A stretch of 64,000 nucleotides of DNA from Bradyrhizobium sp. JYMT SZCCT0428 (GCF_018131075.1 NZ_JAFCLS010000025.1:60967-124966); one strand, 5' to 3'; positions 43,184-52,610 are shown, numbered from the stretch's first letter. Notes: generated by a model from the letters alone, not told the origin. Program-made: numbers and translations.

Positions 43184-45250
43184 TCACGCCGCCTTTTTTG
43201 CCGGCGGCTTGCGATGGCGCAGGAAGCGGCCGAGCAGGCGGCGTTTGCCCTTGCGCGGGATCAGGTCGACGTCGCTGACGAGTTTGGCGCCGCCCTTGCG
43301 CCGTTCCAGCACGATCTTGCGGCTATGGAAGGCTTCCAGCTCGACGCGATGGGCGACGCTGACGATGGTGGCCTTGGGAAGCTCGCGCGTGACCATCTCC
43401 ATCATCTTGTCCTGGCTCTTCTCGTCGAGCGCGGAGGTCGCCTCGTCCAGCACCACGATGTCGGGGTTGTGCAGCAGCAGCCGCGCGAACGCCAGCCGCT
43501 GCTTTTCGCCGCCCGACAATGTCTGGTCCCACGGCGCCTCTTCCTCGATCTTCTCCTTGAGATGATCGAGGCCGACCTTGTGCAGGGCTTCGCGGAACTG
43601 TTCGGGATTCCAGTCCTCGGCGGCGCCGGGATAGGCGATCGCGCGGCGCAGCGTGCCGGTGGGAATGTACGGCTTCTGCGGCAGCATGAAGAGCCGGCGG
43701 TCGGGATGGAAATTGACGCTGCCGCCACCCCATGGCCAAAGGCCCGCAATCGCGCGCACCAGGGTGCTCTTGCCGGTGCCGGATTCGCCGGCCACCAACA
43801 ACCGTTCGCCGGGTTCAATCACGACTTCGGTCTCGCCGACCACGGCGGTGCCGTCGTCGAGCGTTACCGAGAAATCGTTGAGGCTGAGCATGGCCTCGCC
43901 CTCGGTCTCGCCGCGCTTGATGCGGCCGAATCCGTCGCCGCGCTCGGCCCGCTCCAGCCCGTCGAGCGACATCATCAGCGAGGCGATCCGGCGCGCGCAG
44001 GCGTTCCAGTCGGCAAGGCGCGGATAATTGTCGACCAGCCAGCCGAACGCGGTCTGCACGATGGTGAAGGCGGAGGCTGCCTGCATCACCTGTCCGAGCG
44101 TCATGCTGCCGTCGAGGAATTTCGGCGCGCACAGCAACAGCGGCACCACGGGCGCAATCAGGCCGGATCCCTGCGACACCAGCGTGGTGCGCATATGCTG
44201 GCGGGCGAGCTGCGACCATTGCCGCAGCACGTTCGAGAAGTTCTTGTCGATGCCGTCGCGTTCTTCCTCCTCGCCGCCGAGCAGCGCGATGCTCTCGCCG
44301 TTCTCGCGCACGCGGGTCAGCGTGTAGCGGAATTCGGCCTCGGCCTGGTTCTTGTCCTCGGACACCTGCACGAAGCGGCGGCCGATGGCCAAGATCGAGC
44401 CGGAGGCGATCGCGGCGTAGACGACCGCGGCAATGACGAGAAAGCCGGGGATCGTCACAACAGATCCGCCGAGCGTCACCGTCAGCGCGCCGCCGATGGT
44501 CCAGAGCACGACGATGAAGGTCGCGGCTGATAGAAACGCCGAGGTGACGCCGGCGACGAAATCCACCGGCGAGTCGGTGGAGATCCGCAGATCCTCGGCG
44601 ATGCGGTGTTCCGGATTCTTGTGATCGCCGCCGACGAGGTTGAGCTGGTAGTAACGGCCATTGGCGAGCCAGCGCGTCATGACCGAGCTGGTCAGCCAAG
44701 CCCGCCAGCGCCGCTGGATGCCCATCCGCGTGAACACCTGCGCGACGCCGAGCAGCACGCTGCCGATCGCCAGCGGGAAGAACACCCCGGTGAGATAGAA
44801 GACGGTGGCGGATTCGCGCTTCTCGATGGCGTCGAAGATCGCCCGGTTCCACACATTGATGCCGTATTGGAATCCGACATTGACGACGATCAGGATCAAC
44901 AGCCCGATCGAAAACACCCATGCCAGCCGGTCGCCGCCTCGGCCCCAATGACCGCGCGCGCTGATCCAGAACCGCGTCAGTAGATAATCTTTACGCGCCT
45001 CCTCAGCCTCCTCCGGCGACAATTTAGGGTTGGGCTCGACCACCTCCGGCGGCGGCGGTTCAACGTGATCGCCGTCTTCCGCGACGACATCGACAATTTC
45101 GGCCTTTTCTGCCGCTGACTCTTCGGAAGCGGCTTCTTTCCCGGCAGGCGATTTCTTCGCGGCAGCGGATTTCTTCGAGTCGGATTTCTTCGAGGACGGC
45201 TCGGACTTTACGGCGGGCTTCGTATCGGACTTACTATCACTCTTGGCCAT
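43184..45250 (-). CDS. ABC transporter, fused SbmA/BacA-type permease and ATPase (BclA-like)
   Basis: A 688-residue half-transporter with fused domains. Residues 1-~85 are Lys/Ser/Ala/Glu-rich and probably disordered. An SbmA/BacA (ABC_membrane_2) permease domain with ~6 helices spans ~105-430. The ATPase has Walker A GESGTGKST, signature LSGGEKQR and Walker B IVVLDEATSALD. Family members include YddA, Rv1819c and rhizobial BclA, which import peptides; BclA takes up plant NCR peptides in Bradyrhizobium. Whether this is bclA is inference from domain layout. A Lys-rich C-terminus is also seen. The gene stands alone between a repeat and a histidine kinase. Confidence 0.85.
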   Translation of the reverse strand: MAKSDSKSDTKPAVKSEPSSKKSDSKKSAAAKKSPAGKEAASEESAAEKAEIVDVVAEDGDHVEPPPPEVVEPNPKLSPEEAEEARKDYLLTRFWISARGHWGRGGDRLAWVFSIGLLILIVVNVGFQYGINVWNRAIFDAIEKRESATVFYLTGVFFPLAIGSVLLGVAQVFTRMGIQRRWRAWLTSSVMTRWLANGRYYQLNLVGGDHKNPEHRIAEDLRISTDSPVDFVAGVTSAFLSAATFIVVLWTIGGALTVTLGGSVVTIPGFLVIAAVVYAAIASGSILAIGRRFVQVSEDKNQAEAEFRYTLTRVRENGESIALLGGEEEERDGIDKNFSNVLRQWSQLARQHMRTTLVSQGSGLIAPVVPLLLCAPKFLDGSMTLGQVMQAASAFTIVQTAFGWLVDNYPRLADWNACARRIASLMMSLDGLERAERGDGFGRIKRGETEGEAMLSLNDFSVTLDDGTAVVGETEVVIEPGERLLVAGESGTGKSTLVRAIAGLWPWGGGSVNFHPDRRLFMLPQKPYIPTGTLRRAIAYPGAAEDWNPEQFREALHKVGLDHLKEKIEEEAPWDQTLSGGEKQRLAFARLLLHNPDIVVLDEATSALDEKSQDKMMEMVTRELPKATIVSVAHRVELEAFHSRKIVLERRKGGAKLVSDVDLIPRKGKRRLLGRFLRHRKPPAKKAA

Positions 45251-45324
45251 GGCCCGATAACGCGAAGGAAATCAGAAGGTTCCGACACGGTTCCGCGCGG
45301 CGCTGTAAAGCGCGTCTCCAAGGC

Positions 45325-47517
45325 TCACGACGCGCGCGTCGCGGCGGCGCGTTTCATCATGCGCCAGCGGGCGACCGCGTGCAGCACGCGCGAAAGCTGT
45401 TCCATCGAGTACGGCTTTTGCAGCAGCTCCAAACCGTCGCTGCCGCTTTCTGACAGGCCGTGGCTGTAGCCGCTGGTCAGCACGACCGGCAGATCGGCAT
45501 GGTAACGGCGGATTTCCTGCGCCAGCTCGATGCCGGTCATGCCCGGCATCACGACGTCGGTGAACACCACGTCGTAGCGGTCGGCGCCAGCAGCCAGTTC
45601 TTCCAGCGCGTGCGTGGCGTTGTCGACCAGGGTTGTGCCGTAGCCGAGTTCGGCCAGCGCGTCGGTGGCGAATTTCCCGACCTCGATATTGTCTTCGACC
45701 ACGAGCACCGACATGCCCCTGCCGTCGAGCGGCGGAGCATCTTCCACCGTTATCTGCTGCGGCTTGCCGTCGCCGGTGGCACGCGGCAGGTAGAGCGTGA
45801 AAACGCTGCCTTTTCCCATTTCGCTGCCCACCACAACTTCGCCGCCGGATTGTCTGGCGAAACCGAACACCTGGGACAGGCCGAGCCCGGTGCCCTGGCC
45901 GACCTCCTTGGTGGTGAAGAACGGTTCGAAGATGCGGCCATACTGCTCCTGGGGAATGCCGACGCCGGTATCCTCGACGGAGACGGCGACATAGCCGGTG
46001 GGTTTCTGGCCGGCGCGATTCTGGCCGATGGACTCTTGGTTGCGGGGATTTGGCGAACCTGCGGCGGCGCCGGGCAATTCGGTTGCCGTGTGCACCGTGA
46101 TGGTCAGCCTGCCGCGGCCGTCCATGGCGTCGCGGGCGTTGACCGCCATATTGATCATCGCGGTTTCGAACTGCCCGGCATCGGCATTGACGACGCACGG
46201 TTCGGTCGGCCCATGGATCTCAATCTCGATCCGCGATCCGATCAGCGTCTTGATCATCTCGCTCAGCATTTGCACGTTTTGGCCGACGTCGAACAGTTCC
46301 GGCTTGAGTGTCTGACGGCGTGCGAACGCCAGCAGCTGGCTCGTCAGTCGTGCCGCGCGCGTGACCGTGTCCGAGATCGCGTCGATGTAGCGCAGCCGGC
46401 GCGGCTCTGGCAGGTCCGGCCGCCGCAACAAATCGACGGAGGCGCGGATTACGGTGAGCAGATTGTTGAAGTCATGCGCGACGCCGCCGGTGAGTTGCCC
46501 CAGCGCCTCGAGCCGCTGGCCATGCTTCAGCGCTTCTTCGGCCTCCTGCCGCTTGGCAGCCTCGGCATAAAGATGCCGCGTTCGACGCAGGGCGAGGGCG
46601 AGCAGGAAAAACAACAGGGCGGTGGCCGGCGCGCCGAAGATGAGGTGCTGGCTCATGGAGGAGAACCAGCGCTGCCGGATTGCCGAAGTCTCAAGGCCGG
46701 CGCTGATATAGATCGGATATTCGGCGAGCCGCTGGTAGCCGAGGCGGCGCTCGATGCCGTCGGTGGGCGACGTCACGGTGATGAGGCCGGCCTTGGGGTT
46801 CGCCGCGATCTGTTGTCCGACCGGTCCCGAGAAATCGAGCCGGGCTTCCTGATCGACGGTCGGAAAGCGAGCCAGCACCGCGCCGTCGGTCAAAGCGAGC
46901 GCAAAGAAGCTGCCGGGCTCGCGGCCGATCCGGGCGTAGAAATTCTCGAAATATTCCGGCAGTACCGACGCCTGGATCACGCCGGCAAAGCTGCCATCCG
47001 CGTTTTGCCGCCGCCGGCTGAAGCCGAAAAAAGGCGCGCCCTGATAGGGCGGCCGCGGTATCAGCGCTTGGCCAATATAGGTTCCGATGTCGCCGGCGAC
47101 ATGGACCTTGAAATAATCCCGGTCCGAGAAGTCGATCTCGGGCGGGGGCATGACGAGGCTGTTGACGAGCGCGTGGCCCTTGGCGTCGAAGACCCAGGTC
47201 GATTTCACCTGCGGCAGCGACCCGACGAGCTGCTTCAGCCGCTGATGCAGCGCTTCCTCGCGGGAAGTAATGCCGGCGTCCGGAATGCCCCGGATGACCT
47301 CGGCGATTTCCGAGATGCTGCGATCAATGGTCTCGAACACTTTCAGCGCGTGCTCGTGCACGACATCGAGCGAGCGTTCGATTTCCCGGTCGGCGGTCTC
47401 GTTGATCGAGATCCAGGAAACCGCGGATGCAAAGATGAACAGCGCCAGCGGGAGGGCCAGCGAGGCCGCCATCATCCATTGCAACAATCTCAGCGAATTG
47501 CGTTGTGCGGTCTGCAC
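45325..47517 (-). CDS. Hybrid sensor histidine kinase with periplasmic Cache-type sensor
   Basis: A 730-residue inner-membrane kinase. The first helix is ~12-38. A ~260-residue periplasmic dCACHE-like domain (WVFDAKGHALVNS..., FSDRDYFKVHVAGDIGTYIGQA, GEPGSFFALAL region) follows, then a second helix ~300-320. The HisKA domain has the phospho-accepting His in GGVAHDFNNLL. The ATPase domain has DTGVGIPQEQ and GTGLGLSQVFGF. The C-terminal receiver has the acceptor Asp in FTDVVMPGMTG and Lys in LLQKPYS. Dismembered phosphorelays of this kind regulate through further partners, not visible here. Ligand unknown. Confidence 0.92.
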   Translation of the reverse strand: MQTAQRNSLRLLQWMMAASLALPLALFIFASAVSWISINETADREIERSLDVVHEHALKVFETIDRSISEIAEVIRGIPDAGITSREEALHQRLKQLVGSLPQVKSTWVFDAKGHALVNSLVMPPPEIDFSDRDYFKVHVAGDIGTYIGQALIPRPPYQGAPFFGFSRRRQNADGSFAGVIQASVLPEYFENFYARIGREPGSFFALALTDGAVLARFPTVDQEARLDFSGPVGQQIAANPKAGLITVTSPTDGIERRLGYQRLAEYPIYISAGLETSAIRQRWFSSMSQHLIFGAPATALLFFLLALALRRTRHLYAEAAKRQEAEEALKHGQRLEALGQLTGGVAHDFNNLLTVIRASVDLLRRPDLPEPRRLRYIDAISDTVTRAARLTSQLLAFARRQTLKPELFDVGQNVQMLSEMIKTLIGSRIEIEIHGPTEPCVVNADAGQFETAMINMAVNARDAMDGRGRLTITVHTATELPGAAAGSPNPRNQESIGQNRAGQKPTGYVAVSVEDTGVGIPQEQYGRIFEPFFTTKEVGQGTGLGLSQVFGFARQSGGEVVVGSEMGKGSVFTLYLPRATGDGKPQQITVEDAPPLDGRGMSVLVVEDNIEVGKFATDALAELGYGTTLVDNATHALEELAAGADRYDVVFTDVVMPGMTGIELAQEIRRYHADLPVVLTSGYSHGLSESGSDGLELLQKPYSMEQLSRVLHAVARWRMMKRAAATRAS

Positions 47518-47638
47518 GGGCGCTCCTGCTCCGGAGCGAATCTTACGTCAAACCTGTATCGGAACAAAGCGGCGCAGAAGCTGAAACTTTGCCCGATGCC
47601 GGGCGCGGCCGTTTAGCGGGATACTCGGCACAAATTAG

Positions 47639-48421
47639 CTAAATTTGCCGCTCTACCAGCTTCAGCTTGAGTTCGGCGATGGCTTCCGACGGGTTGAGAC
47701 CCTTCGGGCACGCCTTGGCGCAGTTCATGATGGTGTGGCAGCGGTAGAGCCGGAACGGGTCTTCGAGATTGTCGAGCCGCTCGCCGGTGGCTTCATCGCG
47801 CGAATCGGTAACCCAGCGCGTCGCCTGCAGCAGTGCGGCGGGGCCCAGGAAGCGGTCGCTGTTCCACCAGTAGCTCGGGCACGAGGTCGAGCAGCAGGCG
47901 CACAGGATGCATTCGTAGAGGCCGTCGAGTTTTTCGCGGTCCTCATGGCTCTGCTTCCATTCCTTCTGCGGCGTCGGCGTGGTGGTCTTCAGCCACGGCT
48001 CGATCGAGGCATATTGCGCATAGAAATTGGTCAGGTCAGGCACCAGGTCCTTCACGACAGGCTGGTGCGGCAGCGGGTTGACCTTGACCGCGCCGTCTTT
48101 GACGTCGTGCATCGACTTGGTGCAGGCCAGCGTGTTCTGGCCGTCGATGTTCATGGCGCAGGAGCCGCAGACGCCTTCGCGGCAGGAGCGGCGGAAGGTC
48201 AGCGTCGGATCGATGTGGTTCTTGATCCAGATCAGCCCGTCGAGCACCATCGGCCCGCATTCGCTGGTATCGATGTGATAGGTGTCGACGCTCGGATTCT
48301 TGCCGTCGTCCGGATTCCAGCGATACACCCGAAACTCGCGCGTTTCGGTCGCGCCCGCCGGCTTCGGCCAGGTCTTGCCGCCGGTGATCTTTGAGTTCTT
48401 CGGAAGCGCGAATTCAACCAT
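47639..48421 (-). CDS. sdhB: Succinate dehydrogenase iron-sulfur subunit
   Basis: A 260-residue subunit of complex II carrying three Fe-S clusters. The 2Fe-2S cluster uses CREGVCGSCAMN plus downstream Cys, the 4Fe-4S cluster CILCACCSTSCPSYWWN, and the 3Fe-4S cluster CHTIMNCAKACPKGLNP. It transfers electrons from SdhA to quinone in SdhC/D. It is the last gene of sdhCDAB on the minus strand. A 136-base gap with a palindromic repeat separates it from sdhA. Confidence 0.98.
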   Translation of the reverse strand: MVEFALPKNSKITGGKTWPKPAGATETREFRVYRWNPDDGKNPSVDTYHIDTSECGPMVLDGLIWIKNHIDPTLTFRRSCREGVCGSCAMNIDGQNTLACTKSMHDVKDGAVKVNPLPHQPVVKDLVPDLTNFYAQYASIEPWLKTTTPTPQKEWKQSHEDREKLDGLYECILCACCSTSCPSYWWNSDRFLGPAALLQATRWVTDSRDEATGERLDNLEDPFRLYRCHTIMNCAKACPKGLNPSEAIAELKLKLVERQI

Positions 48422-48446
48422 CTATCTTGCCTCTGCGGTTCAGTTC

Positions 48447-48549
48447 GTCATTGCCGGGACAAAAGCGCGAAGCGCGTCTTCCCACCAGTATCCGGCAATC
48501 CATCTTCTTCGAAGAAAGATGGATGCGCGGGTCAAGCCCGCGCATGACA
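48447..48549. repeat. Palindromic repeat between sdhA and sdhB, family E-related
   Basis: GTCATTGCCGGGAC...GTATCCGGCAATCCATC on the left and GATGCGCGGGTCAAGCCCGCGCATGAC on the right, each with its own hairpin. It occupies most of the 136-base sdhA-sdhB space. Confidence 0.75.
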
Positions 48550-48557
48550 AGTAGAGA

Positions 48558-50414
48558 TCAATACACCCGCGCCTTCGGCGGGATGTACTGCACGTCGTTG
48601 GTCATCGTGTAGTCGTGCACCGGGCGGTAATCGATCGTGGTTTTGCCACGCCCGTCGATCCACGCCAGCGTGTGCTTCATCCAGTTCTTGTCGTCGCGTT
48701 CGGCGAAATCCTCGCGGGCGTGGGCGCCGCGGCTCTCGGTGCGGTTGGCCGCCGAGTCCATCGTCACCACAGCCTGCACGATCAGATTGTCGAATTCGAG
48801 GGTTTCGATCAGGTCGGAATTCCAGACCAGCGAGCGGTCTGATGTCGCGACGTCGCCGATGCCGCCATGCACCTTGTGGATCAGGTTCTGGCCTTCGCTC
48901 AGGACTTCGCCGGTGCGGAACACAGCGCAATTGCTCTGCATCACATGCTGCATGCTGTCGCGCAGTTTTGCGGTCGGCGTGCCGCCGGAGGCGTAGCGAT
49001 AATGATCGAGCCGGCCGAGCGCCAAATCGGCGGAGCCCGCCGGCAGTTCCGGCTGCTTGCCGTTCGCGGTCAGTTTTTCGGCGCAGCGCAGCGCCGCGGA
49101 CCGGCCGAACACGACAAGGTCGATCAGCGAGTTGGAGCCGAGCCGGTTGGCGCCGTGCACGGAGACGCAGGCGGCTTCACCTAGCGCCATCAGGCCGGGC
49201 ACGGTGGCGTTGTCGTCGCCGTCCCGCTTGGTCAGCACTTCGCCGTGATAATTGGTGGGGATGCCGCCCATATTGTAGTGCACGGTCGGCGTGATCGGGA
49301 TCGGCTCGCGGGTGACGTCGACATTGGCGAAGATCTTCGCCGATTCGGAGATGCCCGGCAGTCTTTCCTGCAGCACCTTGGGATCGAGATGATCGAGGTG
49401 CAGATAGATGTGGTCTTTCTTTTTGCCGACGCCGCGGCCTTCGCGCATCTCGATGGTCATCGCGCGCGAGACCACGTCGCGCGAGGCAAGATCCTTGGCT
49501 GATGGAGCATAGCGCTCCATGAAGCGCTCGCCTTCGGAGTTGACGAGATAGCCGCCTTCGCCGCGCGCGCCCTCGGTGACCAGGCAGCCCGAGCCGTAAA
49601 TGCCGGTCGGATGGAACTGGACGAATTCCATGTCCTGCAGCGGCAGGCCGGCACGCAGCGCCATCGCGCCGCCGTCACCGGTGCAGGTATGCGCCGAGGT
49701 GCAGGAGGCGTAGGCGCGGCCGTAGCCGCCGGTGGCGAGGATCGTGGTCTGGGCGCGGAAGCGATGCAGCGTGCCGTCGTCGAGCTTGAGCGCGATGACG
49801 CCGCGGCAGACGCCCTGGTCGTCCATGATCAGGTCGATCGCGAAGAACTCGATGAAGAACTCGGCCGCGTGGCGCAGCGACTGGCCGTACATCGTGTGCA
49901 GCATGGCGTGACCGGTACGGTCGGCGGCGGCGCAGGTGCGCTGCGCCTGGCCCTTGCCGAAATCCATGGTCATGCCGCCGAACGGGCGCTGGTAGATCTT
50001 GCCGTCTTCGGTGCGGGAGAACGGCACGCCCCAATGTTCGAGCTCGTAGACCGCCTCGGGCGCGTTGCGCACCATGTATTCGATCGCGTCCTGGTCGCCG
50101 AGCCAGTCCGACCCCTTGACGGTGTCGTACATGTGCCAGCGCCAGTCGTCCTGATGCATGTTGCCGAGCGCCGCCGAAATGCCGCCTTGCGCGGCGACCG
50201 TGTGCGAGCGGGTCGGAAACACCTTTGTGATGCAGGCGGTGCGCAGGCCCGCCTCGGAGCAGCCGACCACGGCGCGCAAGCCCGCGCCGCCGGCGCCGAC
50301 CACGACAACATCGTAGGTGTGGTCTTCGATCGGATAGGCTTTTCCGTTGGTCGCAGGACCACTTCCTGGACCGCCACTGCCGTTGGTGGCCTTGCCGTTA
50401 CCTTCAGCAGCCAT
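48558..50414 (-). CDS. sdhA: Succinate dehydrogenase flavoprotein subunit
   Basis: A 618-residue catalytic subunit of complex II that oxidises succinate to fumarate with covalent FAD. The FAD fold VVVVGAGGAGLRA and FAD-linked His in RSHTVAAQGG are present. Substrate-binding residues lie in GARGEGGYLVNSEGERFMERY and the SDLIETLEFDNL region. An unusual Gly/Asn-rich N-terminal stretch of ~28 residues precedes the family start at HTYDVVVVG; an internal start would be possible. It begins three bases after sdhD. Confidence 0.98.
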   Translation of the reverse strand: MAAEGNGKATNGSGGPGSGPATNGKAYPIEDHTYDVVVVGAGGAGLRAVVGCSEAGLRTACITKVFPTRSHTVAAQGGISAALGNMHQDDWRWHMYDTVKGSDWLGDQDAIEYMVRNAPEAVYELEHWGVPFSRTEDGKIYQRPFGGMTMDFGKGQAQRTCAAADRTGHAMLHTMYGQSLRHAAEFFIEFFAIDLIMDDQGVCRGVIALKLDDGTLHRFRAQTTILATGGYGRAYASCTSAHTCTGDGGAMALRAGLPLQDMEFVQFHPTGIYGSGCLVTEGARGEGGYLVNSEGERFMERYAPSAKDLASRDVVSRAMTIEMREGRGVGKKKDHIYLHLDHLDPKVLQERLPGISESAKIFANVDVTREPIPITPTVHYNMGGIPTNYHGEVLTKRDGDDNATVPGLMALGEAACVSVHGANRLGSNSLIDLVVFGRSAALRCAEKLTANGKQPELPAGSADLALGRLDHYRYASGGTPTAKLRDSMQHVMQSNCAVFRTGEVLSEGQNLIHKVHGGIGDVATSDRSLVWNSDLIETLEFDNLIVQAVVTMDSAANRTESRGAHAREDFAERDDKNWMKHTLAWIDGRGKTTIDYRPVHDYTMTNDVQYIPPKARVY

Positions 50415-50417
50415 GGG

Positions 50418-50813
50418 CTACACTCCCGATGACATTTTGAGGATCGCGTAAATCGAGGCGAGCGCCACCGCGATACAGAAGAAATTATTGGCCATCACGC
50501 TCGCGAGCTTGATCTTCTCATTGTGCACATAGTCTTCGATCACGACCTGCATGCCGATCTTCATGTGCCAGGCACTGGCGAGGATGAAGAGCAGCATGAT
50601 GATCGCGATGGGCACCGAGCTGAAGATTTGCTTGGCGCCCGCCTGGTTGCTGCCGAGCAGCATCAAGACCACCACGATGACAGGCACGATCAGCAAGGTC
50701 ATCGCGACAGCGGTAAGGCGCTGACGCCAGAAATCGGAGGTGCCGGAATGCGAGGAGCCGAGGGCGCGGACGCGCGCGAGCGGCGTGCGCATCGAAGGCT
50801 TGGGCGCGTTCAT
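50418..50813 (-). CDS. sdhD: Succinate dehydrogenase membrane anchor subunit
   Basis: A 131-residue membrane anchor that, with SdhC, holds heme b and the quinone site. Three hydrophobic segments: ~35-55 (MTLLIVPVIVVVLMLLG), ~65-85 and ~105-125. The heme/quinone region includes HMKIGMQVVIEDYVHNEK. Its start overlaps the sdhC stop by four bases (ATGA). Sequence conservation in SdhD is low, but operon context is decisive. Confidence 0.93.
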   Translation of the reverse strand: MNAPKPSMRTPLARVRALGSSHSGTSDFWRQRLTAVAMTLLIVPVIVVVLMLLGSNQAGAKQIFSSVPIAIIMLLFILASAWHMKIGMQVVIEDYVHNEKIKLASVMANNFFCIAVALASIYAILKMSSGV

Positions 50814-51211
50814 CGTCCGCCTCCGATGGTCATGTAGGCGACGATCCAGACCAGGATGGTCAGCGAAATGCCGCCGATCAGCGCGCCCCAGGTCAGGGCC
50901 TCGCGCTCATGGGCCTTGAAGCCGTAGCCGAGGTCCCAGACCAGATGCCGCAGACCTGACAGCAGATGATGCATCAGCGCCCAAGTGTAACCGAACACGA
51001 TCAGGCGTCCGATGAAGCTGCCGGTAAAAGCCTGCACATTGGCGTAGGCGCCGGGGCCGGAAGCGGCTGCGATCAGCCACCAGGCCAGCAGCAGGGTTCC
51101 GAAGTACAGCGCCACGCCGGTGGCGCGGTGGACGATGGACAGCGCCATCGTCAGCGTCCAGCGGTAGGTCTGCAGATGGGGAGAAAGCGGTCGTTCGATC
51201 CTGGCGGTCAT
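50810..51211 (-). CDS. sdhC: Succinate dehydrogenase cytochrome b556 subunit
   Basis: A 133-residue integral membrane subunit. The SdhC signature RPLSPHLQTYRWTLTMALSIVHRATG is near the N-terminus, and HHLLSGLRHLVWDLGYG carries the heme-ligand His. Three transmembrane segments are visible. It is the first gene of the sdhCDAB operon. The upstream 500 bases shared with the divergent TauE gene must hold the sdh promoter. Confidence 0.95.
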   Translation of the reverse strand: MTARIERPLSPHLQTYRWTLTMALSIVHRATGVALYFGTLLLAWWLIAAASGPGAYANVQAFTGSFIGRLIVFGYTWALMHHLLSGLRHLVWDLGYGFKAHEREALTWGALIGGISLTILVWIVAYMTIGGGR

Positions 51212-51719
51212 CGGCGGCTTTGAAGTTGGCGGGACGTGGTGCGGCCCATCGGGGATCGCGTTAAAGCAATTCTATTTACGTAGTCGAACCAGCGAGCGCA
51301 ACGATCAAATGCCACGAAATCGAACGGTCGTTCATTACTTAGATTGAGGATGAAACGAGGGCGATCAGCGGCTTGGTATACCACGCCTGCACTCGCCCGA
51401 GGAAAGAACGAATCATTGTTCGCTTGTTGTGGTGAGCTGTCGCTGCCTGCGCGTATTAAAGGGTCCGCGGTGGCGTGGCCGGCGGCCCGAGGTCGTGGAG
51501 CAGGCGGCGTCCGTTCGCGGCCGTTCCCGGGCGCGTCGAGGCTATTCCCCCAGAGCCGACCGGATATGCGAATCCACCGCCCGCTTTGGCCGCGCGTCCT
51601 CGGCTTGAAGCCTTGCATTTCAAGCCTTGCATTTGATCGCGGGGGCTGCCGCCCGGGCCGCAATGGTCGCGCCCCGATTCGTCGGGTAACGCTGCGTTGT
51701 TCCTCAACGCGCGGGCGGG
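51212..51719. other. Divergent intergenic region between sdhC and the TauE gene, 508 bp
   Basis: A long non-coding space that should contain the sdh promoter (minus) and that of the TauE exporter (plus). The part near sdhC (about 51250-51350) is AT-richer and is the better promoter candidate; the rest is GC-rich. It has a two-copy 14-base tandem repeat at 51608-51634. I see no convincing gene and no palindromic repeat of the families found elsewhere. Confidence 0.6.
51608..51634. repeat. Two-copy 14-bp tandem repeat
   Basis: AAGCCTTGCATTT occurs twice with one base between, at 51608-51620 and 51622-51634. It could be chance or a regulator's paired site, 86 bases before the TauE start. Confidence 0.6.
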
Positions 51720-52574
51720 ATGGTGATGGCCGGACTTAATCTCGTCGAGCTTGTCGAACTGGCGCTGATGCTGGTTGCGGTCGGCGCGGTATCCGGGTTC
51801 TTCGCCGGCATCTTCGGGATCGGCGGCGGCGCGATCCTGGTGCCGGTGTTCTATGAGTGCTTCCGGCTCGCGGGGGTGCCGCTGGAGGTGCGGATGCCGC
51901 TCTGCATCGGCACTTCGCTCGCGATCATCATCCCGACCTCGATCCGTTCGTTTCGCGCCCATCACGCCCGCGGCGCGGTCGATCTCGGCGTGCTCAAATT
52001 GTGGTGGCTGCCGATTATCATCGGCGTCATCGCCGGCAGCATCACCGCGCGTTACGCGCCCGAGCGGCTGTTCAAGATCGTCTTCGTCGGCGTGGCATGG
52101 TCGGCCGCCGCGCGCCTGCTGCTGGCGCGCGACAACTGGAAATTCGGCGACGACATCCCCAAGGGCCCGCTGATGCGGCTCTATGGCTTCTTCATCGGTC
52201 TGCTGTCGACCTTGATGGGGGTCGGCGGCGGCCTGTTCGCCAATCTGCTGATGACGTTCTATGGCCGTCCGATTCATCAGGCGGTCGCGACCTCCTCGGC
52301 GCTGGCCGTGCTGATCTCGATCCCCGGCGCGCTCGGTTACATCTATGCCGGCTGGCCCGCGGCGGCGCGCTATCCGGATGTCACCGCACTGCAGCTGCCG
52401 TTCGCAATCGGCTTCGTCTCGCTGATCGGTGCCCTGCTTGTGATGCCGACCAGCCTTCTCACCGCGCCGCTTGGCGTGCGCGCGGCGCATGCGCTGTCAA
52501 AGCGCAACCTGGAGATCGCCTTCGGCTGCTATCTCTTCATTGTCGGCAGCCGGTTTGTGATCAGCCTGCTGTAG
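51720..52574 (+). CDS. TauE/SafE family (DUF81) sulfite/organosulfonate exporter-like membrane protein
   Basis: A 284-residue permease with about seven to eight helices. The conserved pattern GFFAGIFGIGGGAILVPVF recurs in the second half as LLSTLMGVGGGLFANLLM, reflecting the inverted repeat of the family. Family members export sulfite, sulfoacetate or similar anions, but substrates are mostly untested. ATG at 51720 or 51726 are both possible (MVM start); a GGGCGGGA stretch before them may serve as the ribosome-binding site. Confidence 0.9.
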   Translation: MVMAGLNLVELVELALMLVAVGAVSGFFAGIFGIGGGAILVPVFYECFRLAGVPLEVRMPLCIGTSLAIIIPTSIRSFRAHHARGAVDLGVLKLWWLPIIIGVIAGSITARYAPERLFKIVFVGVAWSAAARLLLARDNWKFGDDIPKGPLMRLYGFFIGLLSTLMGVGGGLFANLLMTFYGRPIHQAVATSSALAVLISIPGALGYIYAGWPAAARYPDVTALQLPFAIGFVSLIGALLVMPTSLLTAPLGVRAAHALSKRNLEIAFGCYLFIVGSRFVISLL

Positions 52575-52610
52575 GAAACATCATCGACATGAGGTGGTGC
52601 GTGCGCGCCC

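Noticed and set aside
43103..44530. A ~475-residue open frame opposite the ABC transporter
   Set aside because: It is antisense to a complete ABC transporter, with no recognisable domain and typical high-GC shadow composition.
45460..47616. A ~718-residue open frame opposite the hybrid histidine kinase
   Set aside because: It lies wholly antisense to a kinase with all catalytic boxes; composition is that of a GC-rich shadow frame.
51344..51739. A 131-residue frame in the sdh/tauE intergenic region
   Set aside because: No homology, no ribosome-binding site, and it runs into the TauE gene in another frame.
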